This document shows, piece after piece, positions 46,447-61,439 of a DNA stretch of 64,000 nt. Numbering within the stretch: the first letter of the stretch is position 1; each line of letters begins with the position of its first letter. Source of the DNA: Amanita rubescens (lineage: Eukaryota > Basidiomycota > Agaricomycetes > Agaricales > Amanitaceae). The notes under the pieces were generated by a model. That model worked only from the letters and a program-made list of their open reading frames with translations. It was not told the DNA's origin and searched no databases. A program made the position numbers and the translations under genes. The stretch is taken from the NCBI GenBank assembly GCA_015039365.1, contig WION01000086.1:115457-179456 (forward strand). Reading direction: 5' to 3'.

Positions 46447-49400
46447 TCACTGGGTCACATGGGTAGTAATCTGTTCATAGAGAAATGTATACAAATCATC
46501 CTCATCAGAGGGTATAGACTTTGAAGTCATCTGAATCTTCAGGTTCTCTGCACAGTCTTGTGTCTTGAACTGGTCCAAGGCATCCAAGATTGAAGCCTGG
46601 ATTGGCTTCTTGATAAAGAATGATAGCTTGGCAATGATATTGATTGCTTTTGGATATTAGCCCAGCAAGTAAATCCAACATAATTGAACACATTACCAAC
46701 TAGGATTTGGCAAGCTGTGATCTGATCACAAGAGGGTTAATTGCATATTGTATATCAAAGATATGTAGGTCTTACATCCTTGAAAAAGCTTGTTTTTGCA
46801 TCTCCAAATGAAGAGAAAAGCTCAGACTTTGAATGATGATGGGCAATACTCTTCAATTGAAATTTAGATGTGAACATACCAGCTATGTAAGAGATGAATT
46901 AGCATGTTCATTAAAACCATTAATAATATCATTTCTCACCTAAAGGGGTGAAAGAATAAATCTGTCACAAAGGGGTGTAAATAATATCTTACAATCTATG
47001 AATATACAGCAGTAAAATCAATGAAGAAAAAAAATATGAGTAGGCTAGTCTTTACTTACTTTCTGATGAGTTTACACATGTCACTAAGTTGTACACTTTG
47101 GGAAAAACTTGATCCACTTACCTCCTATTGACAATGGATGAGATATTCATGCCCAAGTGTGTGCATTGCCACTCACTGCCTGTTAATCATGTGCTGAAGT
47201 TACCTATAAAACAAGAATTGTGGCACTCACTGCCTAACACCATGCAATGCAGTATAATGACACTGTCTAGGAGAAAAAATACAGTGGCACTCACTTCCTT
47301 TTCCAGGTGATAAATTGTAATAAGAAGTTGGCATGACCGTATTGTATTACTCACTTCCTGATGGTCATGGGATGAGATGATAAGATATAAGTCTCAAGAG
47401 AATTTTGTCTAAAATCACTTACCACCTATTGGACATTGGATTGGAATCAATTAAGACTGTCCAATAAAAATATGATATTGCTTACTTCCTGTTGATGAGG
47501 ATTCACATTTGATAAGGTTTCCAAAATGACAGAATCACTTACTTCCTACTCCATCAATGCAATGTAATACTATGATGAGACAGCTGAGGAAAGGAATATG
47601 GTGTCACTCACAAACTGTTCATGATAGAATTGAATGTGATGACATTAATTGGCAGAATAAATGCATCATCACTCACAAACTGACAATTATTACATACAGT
47701 AATGAGAATGTGCAGAGATCAATGCTGGTGTCACTCACTGCCTGGTCATTAGTATGGGATAGGAGTTTGCCTGGTAAAAGATATATGTTTCATACCATCT
47801 ATTGGTTATGGATGAGACTTGGACTACATAAGTGGAAATATGTGCAATATGACTTACACTCTTTTGGTCATGCAATAAAACTATGTAGAAAAGGAAAATG
47901 CATTGTTACTCACTTTCTGAGGGTCAATCATGTCATGAGCTGTTTAAGTTGAAAGAAAGAGGATATTCAGTGATACACACAAGCTTTTGTCATGAGGTGA
48001 GTGTGTTTAACAAAAAAAGAAAGGTATAGTGGTGCATACTTGCTGTTCATTGTATTGCAATGAGATGAACTGAGGAAAATGTAAAGTATCACTTACCATA
48101 GTGGCTCCCTATTGATCTGTTGAAAGATCACCTGGTGGGGAAATGTCCAATTTGACTCACATGCTGTCATGTATGATGTGAGATGTGAAAAAACTGCCTT
48201 TCAGAAAAAATTGATAACACTTACTTGCTATTGGTCATATTACAGTAAAAATGAATCAATAGAAATATGTTACAGCATTCCTTACATTCTGTTGCCATGG
48301 GACAAAATGAGACAAAACTATTTGAAGAAAGATTCCTTCTTACCACCATCTGTTGGAAATGCAACGAGACATAATGGGAAAACTTGCCAACCAGTGTCAC
48401 TGCACCACTTACATACTGTTCACAATGCACATTGCTTAACACAACACAAGGCGGCTATCATTCACTATCACTCACTCTCTGTTTGATTTATGACATGACT
48501 CAGATAAACCTATCTGAGAGATATGGACTGATGCTCACTGTCTGTTGGTCATGGGATAAGACCATCTGCCATAAAGTTTATGCTACCACTCACTCTCTGT
48601 TGGTCAATGTATGAGATATGATATTATAAATGAGGCTCAGAGTTACTTACTGTCTGTTGTTAATAGAATGAGACTAAAAAAGAAAAATATAATGTACATA
48701 TCACTGACTGTCTATGACCAAAGAAAATCATAAAAACATGAGGTTAGGCATGATGTCACTTACAAACTGTTTGCCATTGAATGATATATTCTTTAGACTA
48801 GCTAAGGAGATGTGCATAACATCACTCACTTTCTGTAGACCACAAAATTTGGCAGATGAGATTGTCTGACAGGAATAGATGCAGCATTGCTTACATCCTG
48901 TTGGAATAAGATATGGAGACTGCCTGAGAGATCACAGCCCACTTACAGACTGTTATGACAGTGTATGCCAAGATCTTTGAGGTTGCAGTAGAACAAATCT
49001 ACAGTACCACTCACAAACTGTTGGCTCATAGTCTGAAAACTGCCTGACCACCACAAATTGTATGCTTACAAGCTATTCATCATGTGGCATGGGAACAGTG
49101 TTTCATGGGAAATAACAGTGTGACTCACTGTCTATTAGTCACAACATTTTAATCAGTGAGGCTGCCATCTAGCAAACAGTTGGTGTTACTCACTTTCTAT
49201 TGGTGATATACATGATGAGATGGCCCGGAAAAAATGTGCAGATTCACTTACAAACTATTGTGATCAGATGAGGTCAGGAGTGAGTGCTTGGCAGAGACTC
49301 TATTGGTTAATACTCACTTCCTCCTGGTCATGAAATGAGATCAGGTGTTCTACAATAAAGGGTTACATAAAAACCCACTGTCTATTTGGCATAATGTTGA

Positions 49401-51577
49401 ACACCCAAGAGAAATGTACAAAGTCACTCACTGGCTGTTGGTCATGAAATGGGATGCAGTCCAAGTGATTAAAACAAAGTATGCTCACCTGCTATTGACA
49501 ATAGGATAAAATGAAATGAGATCCCTACACAAAACAGGGTAAACTTACTGTCTGTTAGTCACACAGTGACTCAAATGAGATGCCAGATGTTCCTAGCAGT
49601 GAAATGTACAGCACCACTCACTGCCTTTTAGTCATGTGGCATCAGATGCAAAGCCTCTGGTAGAGAATGTGGGTATACTCACTTTATTCAGTTGCAAATT
49701 AGGATATGCATGGTGCATCTTTGCAGAAAAAAAAGTGATACTTACAGTCTGTTGGAATTGAGATAGCATGATAATGTGTGGTGTGGAATATAACACACTC
49801 TCTATTTGTTGTACAATGCTTATGTAATCAAATGGCCTATCAGAATATAATTTTGCTCACTGGAGTTCTGGTGGGGCCATGGATGAAAAGCATGGCAGAA
49901 AAATGGGCCATGTCACTCACAAACTGGTGATGGTAAGATGAACACTTAGTATCATGGTCATGGCTACTTCTTACCCACTGTTATCAATGTCATTAGATAA
50001 CTGTAGAAAATGTTGCAGTTTCACTCACATTCATTTCATTATCCTGTTTTCAAGATGTTGTTGCCTATCAGACCTTCCTACAGGTCAAGGGAAAAGTGTA
50101 ACATACATCCTGATTATCAGTCAACCAAGCATTTGTTTTGGAAAATCATACTCACGTCCTATTTCAATTTTCCCAACAGTCCATGCATCTTTGCACAAAT
50201 GGAGCTCACATTTCTGTCTACCTGATTTTTACTTAGCTTTGTAGATCCACATCACAATATTTTGCAAACCTACCCAATAATGGGGAAACTTGCTAAGAAC
50301 CATGCTCATGACTGTACTCCATGAGAGTTCACTTTGAGCCAAGATATGTCTAAGGGTAGTTAATATCTGAAATTAACATTCTGAATCTGATCCTCACTGA
50401 AGTGCAGTATTTGAACAAAGATCAAGATTGTTCATTTGTGTTGAGACAAAGAGTTCTTGTAGGCTACTATCATCAATTGCTTCTGCTGTCACTGTAGCTA
50501 ATTCAGGACAGTCCTTCTCTGGCAAATCCATATCTGCCAAAAATCATTACTTTTGCAACAAGGATTATTTGTTTTCCCTCCCTTCCAATTGTACATATGC
50601 TTTTGGAGGATGTTTAGTGTTCAAAACCTTGGGCAGATAAATTTGCTGGAAAGCAGCATTAGCATTTATCCTAGCTTCACCCCACTTATCTTTATCTTCT
50701 CCTGAATCACACAATTTTCCATATTCTGCAATGATTTGGCCATCAAATTTAGTGAATATAGTCACCAAGGGGACTATTTAGATGAAATTTATATGTATGT
50801 AGACTGCAGTTGGCCTTGGACAGGACTTACCCTTCCCAGTTCCCTTGCTGAAAAATTCAAGTTCTGCAGATAAGAGAGGGCGAGGGCTGTCCATGGGTAT
50901 ACAATACCTATGAAAATTCATTCATTCACAGCAATGCAAAGAACCAGAATAAAATACCAAATTGCATGTAGCTGATCTCTTAGCTCAATTGAAGCAGAAC
51001 GCTTTTCAATGAATTTCCAAACAAGCTCCAGCTCCTCAGTACCACCAGATTCAAATCCTTGGGAATCATGGAAGACAAAGTTGCTGCCTTTATAAGTAAT
51101 CTGGTGCTCAATCTCATGGAGACCCCTCTGAAGATTGTTGCAATCCATGAAAGCATCCATATTCCTTTATTTGACTCACTTCAGCAGATGGCATCAAATG
51201 TGTTTTAGAGGGTTCCAGTTTTTCACCTAAAAATCCTGAATGTCACAACAGTAGAAGCCTTTATTTTAGCTCAGCTTACCATTCTGGTCATATATCATGG
51301 AGATTGTCCCCCGTGCCACACTACAAACCTTCTCAAGAATGGTTGTTTTTCCAGCATTAGCCCTCCCTATGACAAGGATACGAAAATAGGGGCATCTGTA
51401 TCGATCTTTAAGTGTCCTAAGCAAGAAGTCTGCATCGGTTAGCAAGTCAAATTCAGATCCAAACAACTGATGATAAAACTCACTGGACACCTTGCCGGAA
51501 TTGTAGTTTAACTTTGAAATCTCTGCCAGCCTTGATTGACGACTCGGATGTGCATCGGTGATCTCCGAGTCTGCCAT
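46447..51577 (-). CDS. Mushroom-type P-loop GTPase with an extreme micro-exon region
   Basis: Start MADSEITDAH at 51,577. Exons 51,577-51,280, 51,226-51,180, 51,127-50,958, 50,907-50,831, 50,773-50,582, 50,533-50,398 and 50,349-50,274 give 332 residues. Motifs: Walker A GRANAGKTT, switch II FHDSQGFESGG, IWYCIP, and the G4-type motif FTKFD, then LFVSTQMNNLDLC. About 55 micro-exons follow (50,221-46,880), then exons 46,820-46,776 (LFSSFGDAKTSFFKD), 46,721-46,697 and 46,646-46,447. These join in phase to a coherent tail (ITACQILV, INIIAKLSFFIKKPIQ) and a TGA. Total is about 485 residues. The intron after VQLE starts GG rather than GT (50,581). The family is known from multi-copy GTPase-domain genes of Agaricomycetes; the cellular role is unknown. 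Confidence 0.85.
46880..50221 (-). repeat. Array of ~55 micro-exons, mostly one codon each
   Basis: On the minus strand AG|NNN|GT[GA]AG recurs about every 50-70 nt. Examples: GAC 50,158-56; GAT 50,109-07; TGG 49,977-75; TTT 49,923-21; GCA 49,624-22; CAG 49,491-89; CCA 49,434-32; TTT 49,254-52; AAA 49,196-94; CTT 49,072-70; TCT 48,949-47; GAT 48,897-95; TAT 48,415-13; AAT 48,288-86; CAT 48,163-61; AGT 47,860-58; ATG 47,798-96; GAA 47,545-43, 47,488-86, 47,357-55 and 47,297-95; GAG 47,124-22; ATT 46,995-93; CTG 46,882-80. I count 48 of exactly 3 nt, plus 6-, 12- and 15-nt ones. Exceptions: a 7-nt unit (49,867-61), one without AG (about 49,683) and one of zero length (46,940/39). Confidence 0.85.
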
Positions 51578-52022
51578 AACTATTGTTTGATCTAGCAAAT
51601 ACTAGTGAGATGCTCGCAATAAGCACAGGTAAAGAACGGAGAGCCTGAAAGTTAAAGAGCACGCAGAAGGAGCTGCGGCATGTGATTAGTAATCGTCACT
51701 AACAAATTTCCTCGTTCTCTCACCCTTTGATCTGGCATTTGGCGCTCCTGTGAGCTAACTACTGCGTCCGTATACGATCACATATATCCTCCTACGATCC
51801 TGCCAGCTCGATCGGACCCAATAAAGCAACCCAGTAAGAACGTAAGATGTTCACGACGGTCGGCGGCCCGGGAGCGGCGACTGATATCGCAATCATGGGC
51901 TCTGGACACTCTCTAACGGACTGATCCTGTCTTTCGGGTGATAGGTTATGCGCATCAAAGGATTATTTGGAACTCCACCAAATGGGCAACATGAAATCAG
52001 CGGAGCGCTTCTCGGTAAGCTT

Positions 52023-55690
<3,668 letters not shown>

Positions 55691-55802
55691 TCGATCGTAT
55701 TATGTACATGAGCGCAGCAAGCTTTTTTGGGCTGCATATCACCAGCATATGCTAATCTCAACGTAATGGTAGTAATAAATTGGCGTAAGCTCAATCAACA
55801 AG

Positions 55803-55887
55803 TCGGATATGGTGTAACGGCTAACATTGCCGCCTCTCATATTGCGAGATGGAACGCGGCAGCTCGGGTTCGATTCCCCGTATCCGA
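55803..55887 (+). tRNA. tRNA-Glu(CUC) with intron, T-arm one base short
   Basis: Acceptor TCGGATA/TATCCGA pairs fully, the D-arm is GTGTAACGGCTAACA, and the anticodon stem GCCGC/GCGGC encloses CTC. A ~15-nt intron lies after position 37 and contains GCGAG, able to pair with the anticodon. The T-arm reads CTCGGGTTCGATTCCCCG, one G fewer than the copy at 60.4 kb, so it may be less functional. Internal A and B boxes (TGGTGTAACGGC; GGTTCGATTCC) are present. Confidence 0.85.
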
Positions 55888-56407
55888 ATATTTTTTTGTC
55901 ACTCTCAGGACTGTTAACTGTTGCAGTGTATGTGAGCAGTCCATAGACTATGATGCGCTCGATACGCACTTATCGACATGTTATCTATGCCTAACGCGTT
56001 TTAGTGTAGTCTTCCGAGGGCCTATCTTACGAACAGAAATAGCGTCACGGACATTACCGTGGCGCTGATGGGTTGATGGCGTCGGAATGAGACGGATATA
56101 TCAAGCTCCCCGAACGACTCTTCGGGAGACCGAGAAGTCTAGATCCATTTGGTGGTAGGCGGTGGTGGAGCAAAGTATAAGTGCACACAATAGCGAGGAC
56201 GCAGTTAGACTGCGCCAGAAGGATAAGGACAACCGCATGAGCGACTTAGGAGGTTCAGTCGCACGTTCATTGCCACAGGATCCGATTGCCAAGCCAAATA
56301 TATCGAGGACGAGCGGAAACTGGGAACAACACCCAAATAAGGACGACCACTGAAACAATTGACGTCTAGTAAAAAGGCTCACTATGGCTTCCTAGTCTTT
56401 ATCCCTC

Positions 56408-59400
56408 ATGTCTTCCTTCAAGACCCATCGCGTCCTAGTCGCCTCACTCTTCCTCCCAACCACCGCCGTTCAAGGCGAATCCCAGCCTTCCACCCCAGAT
56501 CTCTCATATTCCTATCCTATCTCAATCTCCATTGCCGCTTCTGCTGTCGCCGCGGGCCTACCCGGAACAGAGGTATCAAGCTCGGTGTTCCGCCAACTTC
56601 GCCTGCTCCCAAGCGATCCTCTTTTGCCACCCATTCTCGAAGCCCAGCAACTCTGGCGGCGCGGCACTCGGTAGCAGCCTAAGCCCTTTGAAGAGTATCG
56701 TCGATGATCTCAAAGACAAGGTACGCACACTATTCAAGCATATATACGCAACACAGATAAACACTTTGTTGTTCTAGACAAGGTTTTCCCCACCCAGTTC
56801 TCGCTCACCCACAGCGGAAATAGCCAATCCCTTTGCCAAAGTTCTTAGGTTCAGCACAGACGTCGTCGTCAACGCGGCAGGGCAAGACAATTGAAGAGAT
56901 CCATGATGTTGATGGCGACTCAGTTTCTTCACCCGTTGACGTTGTGCCTCCTTCCGATTCTCCTGGAGCCGGCTTTCGGTCTGCTTCACGCAGGCATATA
57001 ACCACCCATTCTGACCTCGGTTCCGGACCCGTGTTAAGCGCAAAAAGTCTCGCTCGTCTTCTCGACGCGTCACGGACACGGATACGGCCACCTCTTTGCG
57101 CGCTTCTGTTTCGAACGTTTCCTCTTACGCCAACAGCATCAAGGCGGGAATGAGAACGCCTGGCACTTTGTAGACAACTCCCACTGCAATGGAGGGCTCA
57201 AGAACGCTATTCAAAGTGTTGACAAGTTGAAGAATCTACTGTGGGTTGGCACTCTCGGTACCCATACCGACGGCTTTAGCGAAGCTATGCGGAACGATAT
57301 CGATACCAGAATGAGTGAAGAACGCTCCAGTGTCCCTGTTTGGATCCCAGACGACGAATTTAACAGCTTTTACGACGAGTTTTGTCATCAGGTTTGTCAC
57401 TCTATTTGTTCCGCCATATTTCGACTCATGTTTGGTAGGTGTTGTGGCCGTGCTTGCACTATGCAGTTCCCGATGCTCCAAAGACAAAACTGTTTTACGA
57501 GTCTGCGACCTGGAAGCAATATGTCGCTGTTAACCGTCGATTTGCAGATGTCATCATGGAGCACGTCCGAGACGGAGACATCAGTATGTTGCCTTCATTC
57601 TTACAGCTAGTTTTTCGGCTGAACGTGATGTAGTTTGGGTCAACGATTACCACCTTATGCTTCTTCCTGCGCTCATCCGCAATCACCCCAAATATTCCTC
57701 CTCACATGCTATCGGGTTCTTCATGCACGTCGCATTCCCCTCTTCCGAGATTTTCCGGTGTCTTAGTGTCCGTGAGGCGCTATTAAACGGAATACTGGGA
57801 GCAGATCTCGTTGGCTTCCAAACCGCCAACTATGCACGGCACTTCCGTCAGACTGTTAGCCGTATTCTTGCTTATGAAGCGTTGCCCAAAGGAATTCAAA
57901 TCATTACTGATACCGAAACTGATCAAACCGAAGCGAACAACTTTAGGAATGGAAAGACTAGAGATGAAGCTGGAATGGGAACAGCTAGCATGGGTCGGTT
58001 TGTTGACGTCGGCGTTTTCCCTATGGGAATCGATGTAACGGCCTTGAAGGAAAAGAAGTAAGATTCTGCTGCCCGGTTTTCATTAGAGAGATGCTAACTT
58101 GTTCGTTTCATAGGAAGAACCCCGAAGTACGTGAATGGGTTCAGGTTTTGAAGCAACGGTATGCAGGCAAGAAGATTATCGTTGGAAGAGACAAGTTGGA
58201 CGAAGTTCAGGTACTATATTCAGGTTATGAGTTATATAGATCTGCTGAACCAGCGGGTAGGGTGTACGGCACAAGATTCTGGCGTTTGAACGGTTCCTGG
58301 ACCAAAATCCAGAATTTCAGGAGAAGGTGTGCTTCTTCTTCTTCGTTAATCGATACTTTGACTCACTTTCTTGACAGGTTGTGCTTATACAGGTTGCACT
58401 TCAAACGACTGAAATTAACGAATTTCATGGCGGAGTGGCGATGTCGTGTCAAGGATTAATTCGAGATACTCGACGCTGACATATCAACCTGTGATTTTCT
58501 TGCACACTCAGGTAATATTCATGACCCGTTCACATGGATTTTCGAACTCAGTCGTGTACAGGATTTAACTTTCAGCCAATATCTTGCGCTTTTGATTGTT
58601 GCGGATGCTTTCATGGTGACAAGTCTGCGAGAAGGAATGGCGTTGCGCACGCATGAATACGTCATTTGTCAGGAAGGCAACTACCATCCGTTGATCTTGT
58701 CCGAGGTAGGCCTTCATACTGCTTTCATACGCAGACGCTCAGTGTAGCTTTAGTTCACCGGCAGTTATAGTTACAGCGGATTCAGATCTTGCATCGCGGT
58801 TAATCCATGGGACAAAAGAGACACCGCGAATGCTATACATCAGGTATTCCAGAACTTTCTTCGCTCGCATCCGTTTTGCTGATGCACCTTCGAGGCCTTC
58901 ACCATGGATCGCGAGCAAATGAAGACCCGTGGGAGGTGATTTTTCCCCAAAGTAACTTACAAGTTTTCTCAGAACAACCTGGTTTTAGGAACTTCATAGC
59001 CATGTCGTTGCCCAAACGGCACAGGCGTTTGTCACATCTTTCTTGACGCGCTGCGTCCGGGCTCATACGGAACACATGCTGCACGACCTTTCAGAAGTGC
59101 CCACCTTTGATGCGCCGCTCGTAATTCCTAGATGGAAACACTCGAGTCGAAGAATAATTCTTGGTTCGTAAGATGGCTGACCTCTTAGTTTATTGACTGA
59201 CAGTTATGTAGTTGACTTTGAGGCAACATTATGGAAGAGAGATCTCACGAAGGAAGGTTTGGCGACAGTGATGGCGGGCGAAGTTGAAATACCGGAAGAG
59301 CCGCTCAACGTCCTGAAATCTCTCGCGGAGAATAAGAATAACGAAGTATGGCTTTTGAGTGGGCTTCAAGTCAAGGGCGTCCTGGACCGTGTGGCAGAGA

Positions 59401-60218
59401 AAATACCTAAACTTGGTATTGTGTGAGTAACACGCCCGTTTTTTGTTTGGTTCGGAAGTGATCGCTGAACGTGCGGCTGGCAGCGCTGAAAATGGATGCT
59501 TCATCCGTCCTCGTCCGAACGCACGCAAGAACACTGGTGAATGGTTGAACATGGTGTCTAACCTTGACATGTCCTGGAAAAATGCTTGCTTGGAAATGTT
59601 GCACTATGTCTGTGCCCTTTTTCTTGATATATGATATTGATCGGTTGACAAGTTTTATTCAGTTCACTGAGCGAACCCCTGGATCGTTCGTCGAGGAACG
59701 TGAGGCTTCGGTCGTATGGCGCTACTGGACTGGAGAGACGAAGGACGGTTCAGTCAGACCTTGGGCGAGGCGACAAGCCGCCGAAGCTCAAAACCACATT
59801 TTTGACAGGTAACGGGATTCACGACTTGTGTGTACAACCACTTACATTGTTTTCTAGTCTTGGCGAGCGCTTTGGGCTCCGTATCATTCCCGGGAAGAAC
59901 AGCTTCCTCGTCCTTCCTAACAACATTTCGAGATCCACAGCCGTGGGTGCCATCCTCCATCCCGGTGGACCTGCGCGTTCTCCGTTGTCGGGAACTCGAG
60001 GCCCTTGGCTTTCGTCTGATTTCGACGAGGTCACCAATGTAGGCGAAGACCTGGATCTACTCGTCGCCATCAGCTCGGACGAGAAGTTACTCAGACGCCT
60101 GAACGAGTTTGATAGGTCTGAAACGTGCTCCACTAGTGGCAGAAGAACAGACGCTAAATGGAAGTTGGATCCTAGCGAGGCCAAGAATGTGCTTGAACTG
60201 TTCATCCGTGCGAATTAA
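56408..60218 (+). pseudogene. TPS3/TSL1-like trehalose-synthase regulatory subunit, frameshifted
   Basis: The N-terminus MSSFKTHRVLVASLFLP is followed by Ser-rich linkers, then the glycosyltransferase-20-like domain (HFVDNSHCNGGLKNAI, WVNDYHLMLLPALIR, HVAFPSSEIFRCL, DLVGFQTANYARHF, GVFPMGIDV, LIVADAFMVTSLREGMALRT). The C-terminal HAD-like domain reads VDFEATLWKRDL, where active Tps2 phosphatases have DxDGT; with these Asp residues missing it fits the regulatory subunits. At least three single-base shifts break it: near 57,150 (before the HCNGG motif), 58,438 (after HGGVA) and 58,924 (within KTRWE). Reading frames on both sides are otherwise conserved and introns intact. Either a recent pseudogene or sequence errors. 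Confidence 0.8.
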
Positions 60219-60376
60219 TGTATGAAATAGAGTCTGTTGTTTGTATAGAGGTAGTTGCGTAGTAATAAGATAACAATGAATTGTAGAGTTGTTCAGATAT
60301 CTGATTGTGATGGTTGAAATCGATGGATTCGTGGAAGGTTGCTCTGGCTTACCTTATTGATGTCAATATCCTTCAA

Positions 60377-60461
60377 TCGGATATGGTGTAACGGCTAACA
60401 TTACCGCCTCTCATTGAGCGAGATGATCGCGGTAGCTCGGGGTTCGATTCCCCGTATCCGA
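60377..60461 (+). tRNA. tRNA-Glu(CUC) with intron
   Basis: Acceptor TCGGATA/TATCCGA, anticodon stem ACCGC/GCGGT around CTC, a 14-nt intron (TTGAGCGAGATGAT) after the anticodon, and a perfect T-arm CGGGG-TTCGATT-CCCCG. Followed by a T-run (aaattttttt) suitable for Pol III termination. The best-formed of the three. Confidence 0.93.
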
Positions 60462-60747
60462 AATTTTTTTCTCCTCGCAATCCTTTTGGCCCACAAGAAC
60501 GTTAATGCTACTTCAAGTTACTTGACTTGCGAGTTGCAAGGTGTCTGAAATATGGGTGACTCGTTTTCGTTCCCAAAGGTATGCTGTCGACTCGGGCGAA
60601 TTGTAGGTCGCTTCGCTTGTCAAAAAAGAGCAAGTACGCAATGGCTTTCGGCGATGTGAATGAAACTCTGCCCCAGTGCTGACTGCGGGGGTTGAAAAAC
60701 GGAAATCAGGAACGGAACATGACCTTGTGGTAGGAAGAGAAAAAAAT

Positions 60748-60837
60748 TCCGGTACGGGGAACGAACGAACCCCGAGCTGCCGCGTTCTGGTCAATCACAT
60801 TGAAAGGCGGCAATGTTAGCCGTTACACCATACCGGA
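60748..60837 (-). tRNA. tRNA-Glu(UUC) with intron and enlarged T-loop
   Basis: Acceptor TCCGGTA/TACCGGA, anticodon stem GCCGC/GCGGC around TTC, intron ~16 nt. The T-loop reads TTCGTTCGTT between CGGGG and CCCCG, 10 nt instead of 7, looking like a TTCG duplication. This would damage the B box and T-loop, so it may be a pseudo-tRNA. Followed on its strand by a run of T. Confidence 0.8.
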
Positions 60838-61439
60838 TGTGTTATAACAGACTAGTCTGTGGTACACGATACGGGCAAAAGATCACATTGGAGGCTTTTT
60901 ACCGTAGTCAACCACCCACGCTAGTACCCTCAGTGCCATTTACTTTGGACTCCCGCGTGTGCGTCATGACCCTTCCAGCCCCAGAAGTCTGTTTCTAGCC
61001 CGAACCTGACCGCTCGCACTCAGAATCATGGCACGAGACGAAACCAAAAAAATTTAGTAAGCTCAATGCGCGTTGACGTGGGTAATATCGTTTAATTTCT
61101 GCCTCACCCTGACGGCGTTCTAGGTGTTCTATCTCCACATCTCAGGGACAGGGAGGCAGGGAAGATACGACGTGCGGATTTCTAACATTACAAATCTCAT
61201 CTTTGGCATTTTTTCATGTCAGCCGCCACCCCCGATAAGGTTAAAGACGGCTGATATAGGGGCCTTTCCTTTGCTAGTGACAGTCTTTTCTTCAACGACA
61301 TAGGAGATCATTTCAATGGATTGTGCCTGTCCTGTTTCCCAGTACACGTCCATATGGACGCTTTCCAAGCTCAATTCTGTATAACGGAGATTAATTCCTT
61401 GAAAGCGAGGCTGGGCCCGAACAATTGCGTTTTTCGATA

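Noticed and set aside
46175..46450. 91-codon minus ORF as a separate small gene
   Set aside because: It overlaps the terminal coding exon and 3' region of the GTPase gene in another frame and has no recognisable domain.
46880..50221. Interpretation of the ~60-bp periodic array as CRISPR or an ordinary satellite
   Set aside because: The unit is not a conserved repeat with unique spacers; the constant parts are splice donors, branch-like sites and acceptors, and the 3-nt centres differ while keeping the frame.
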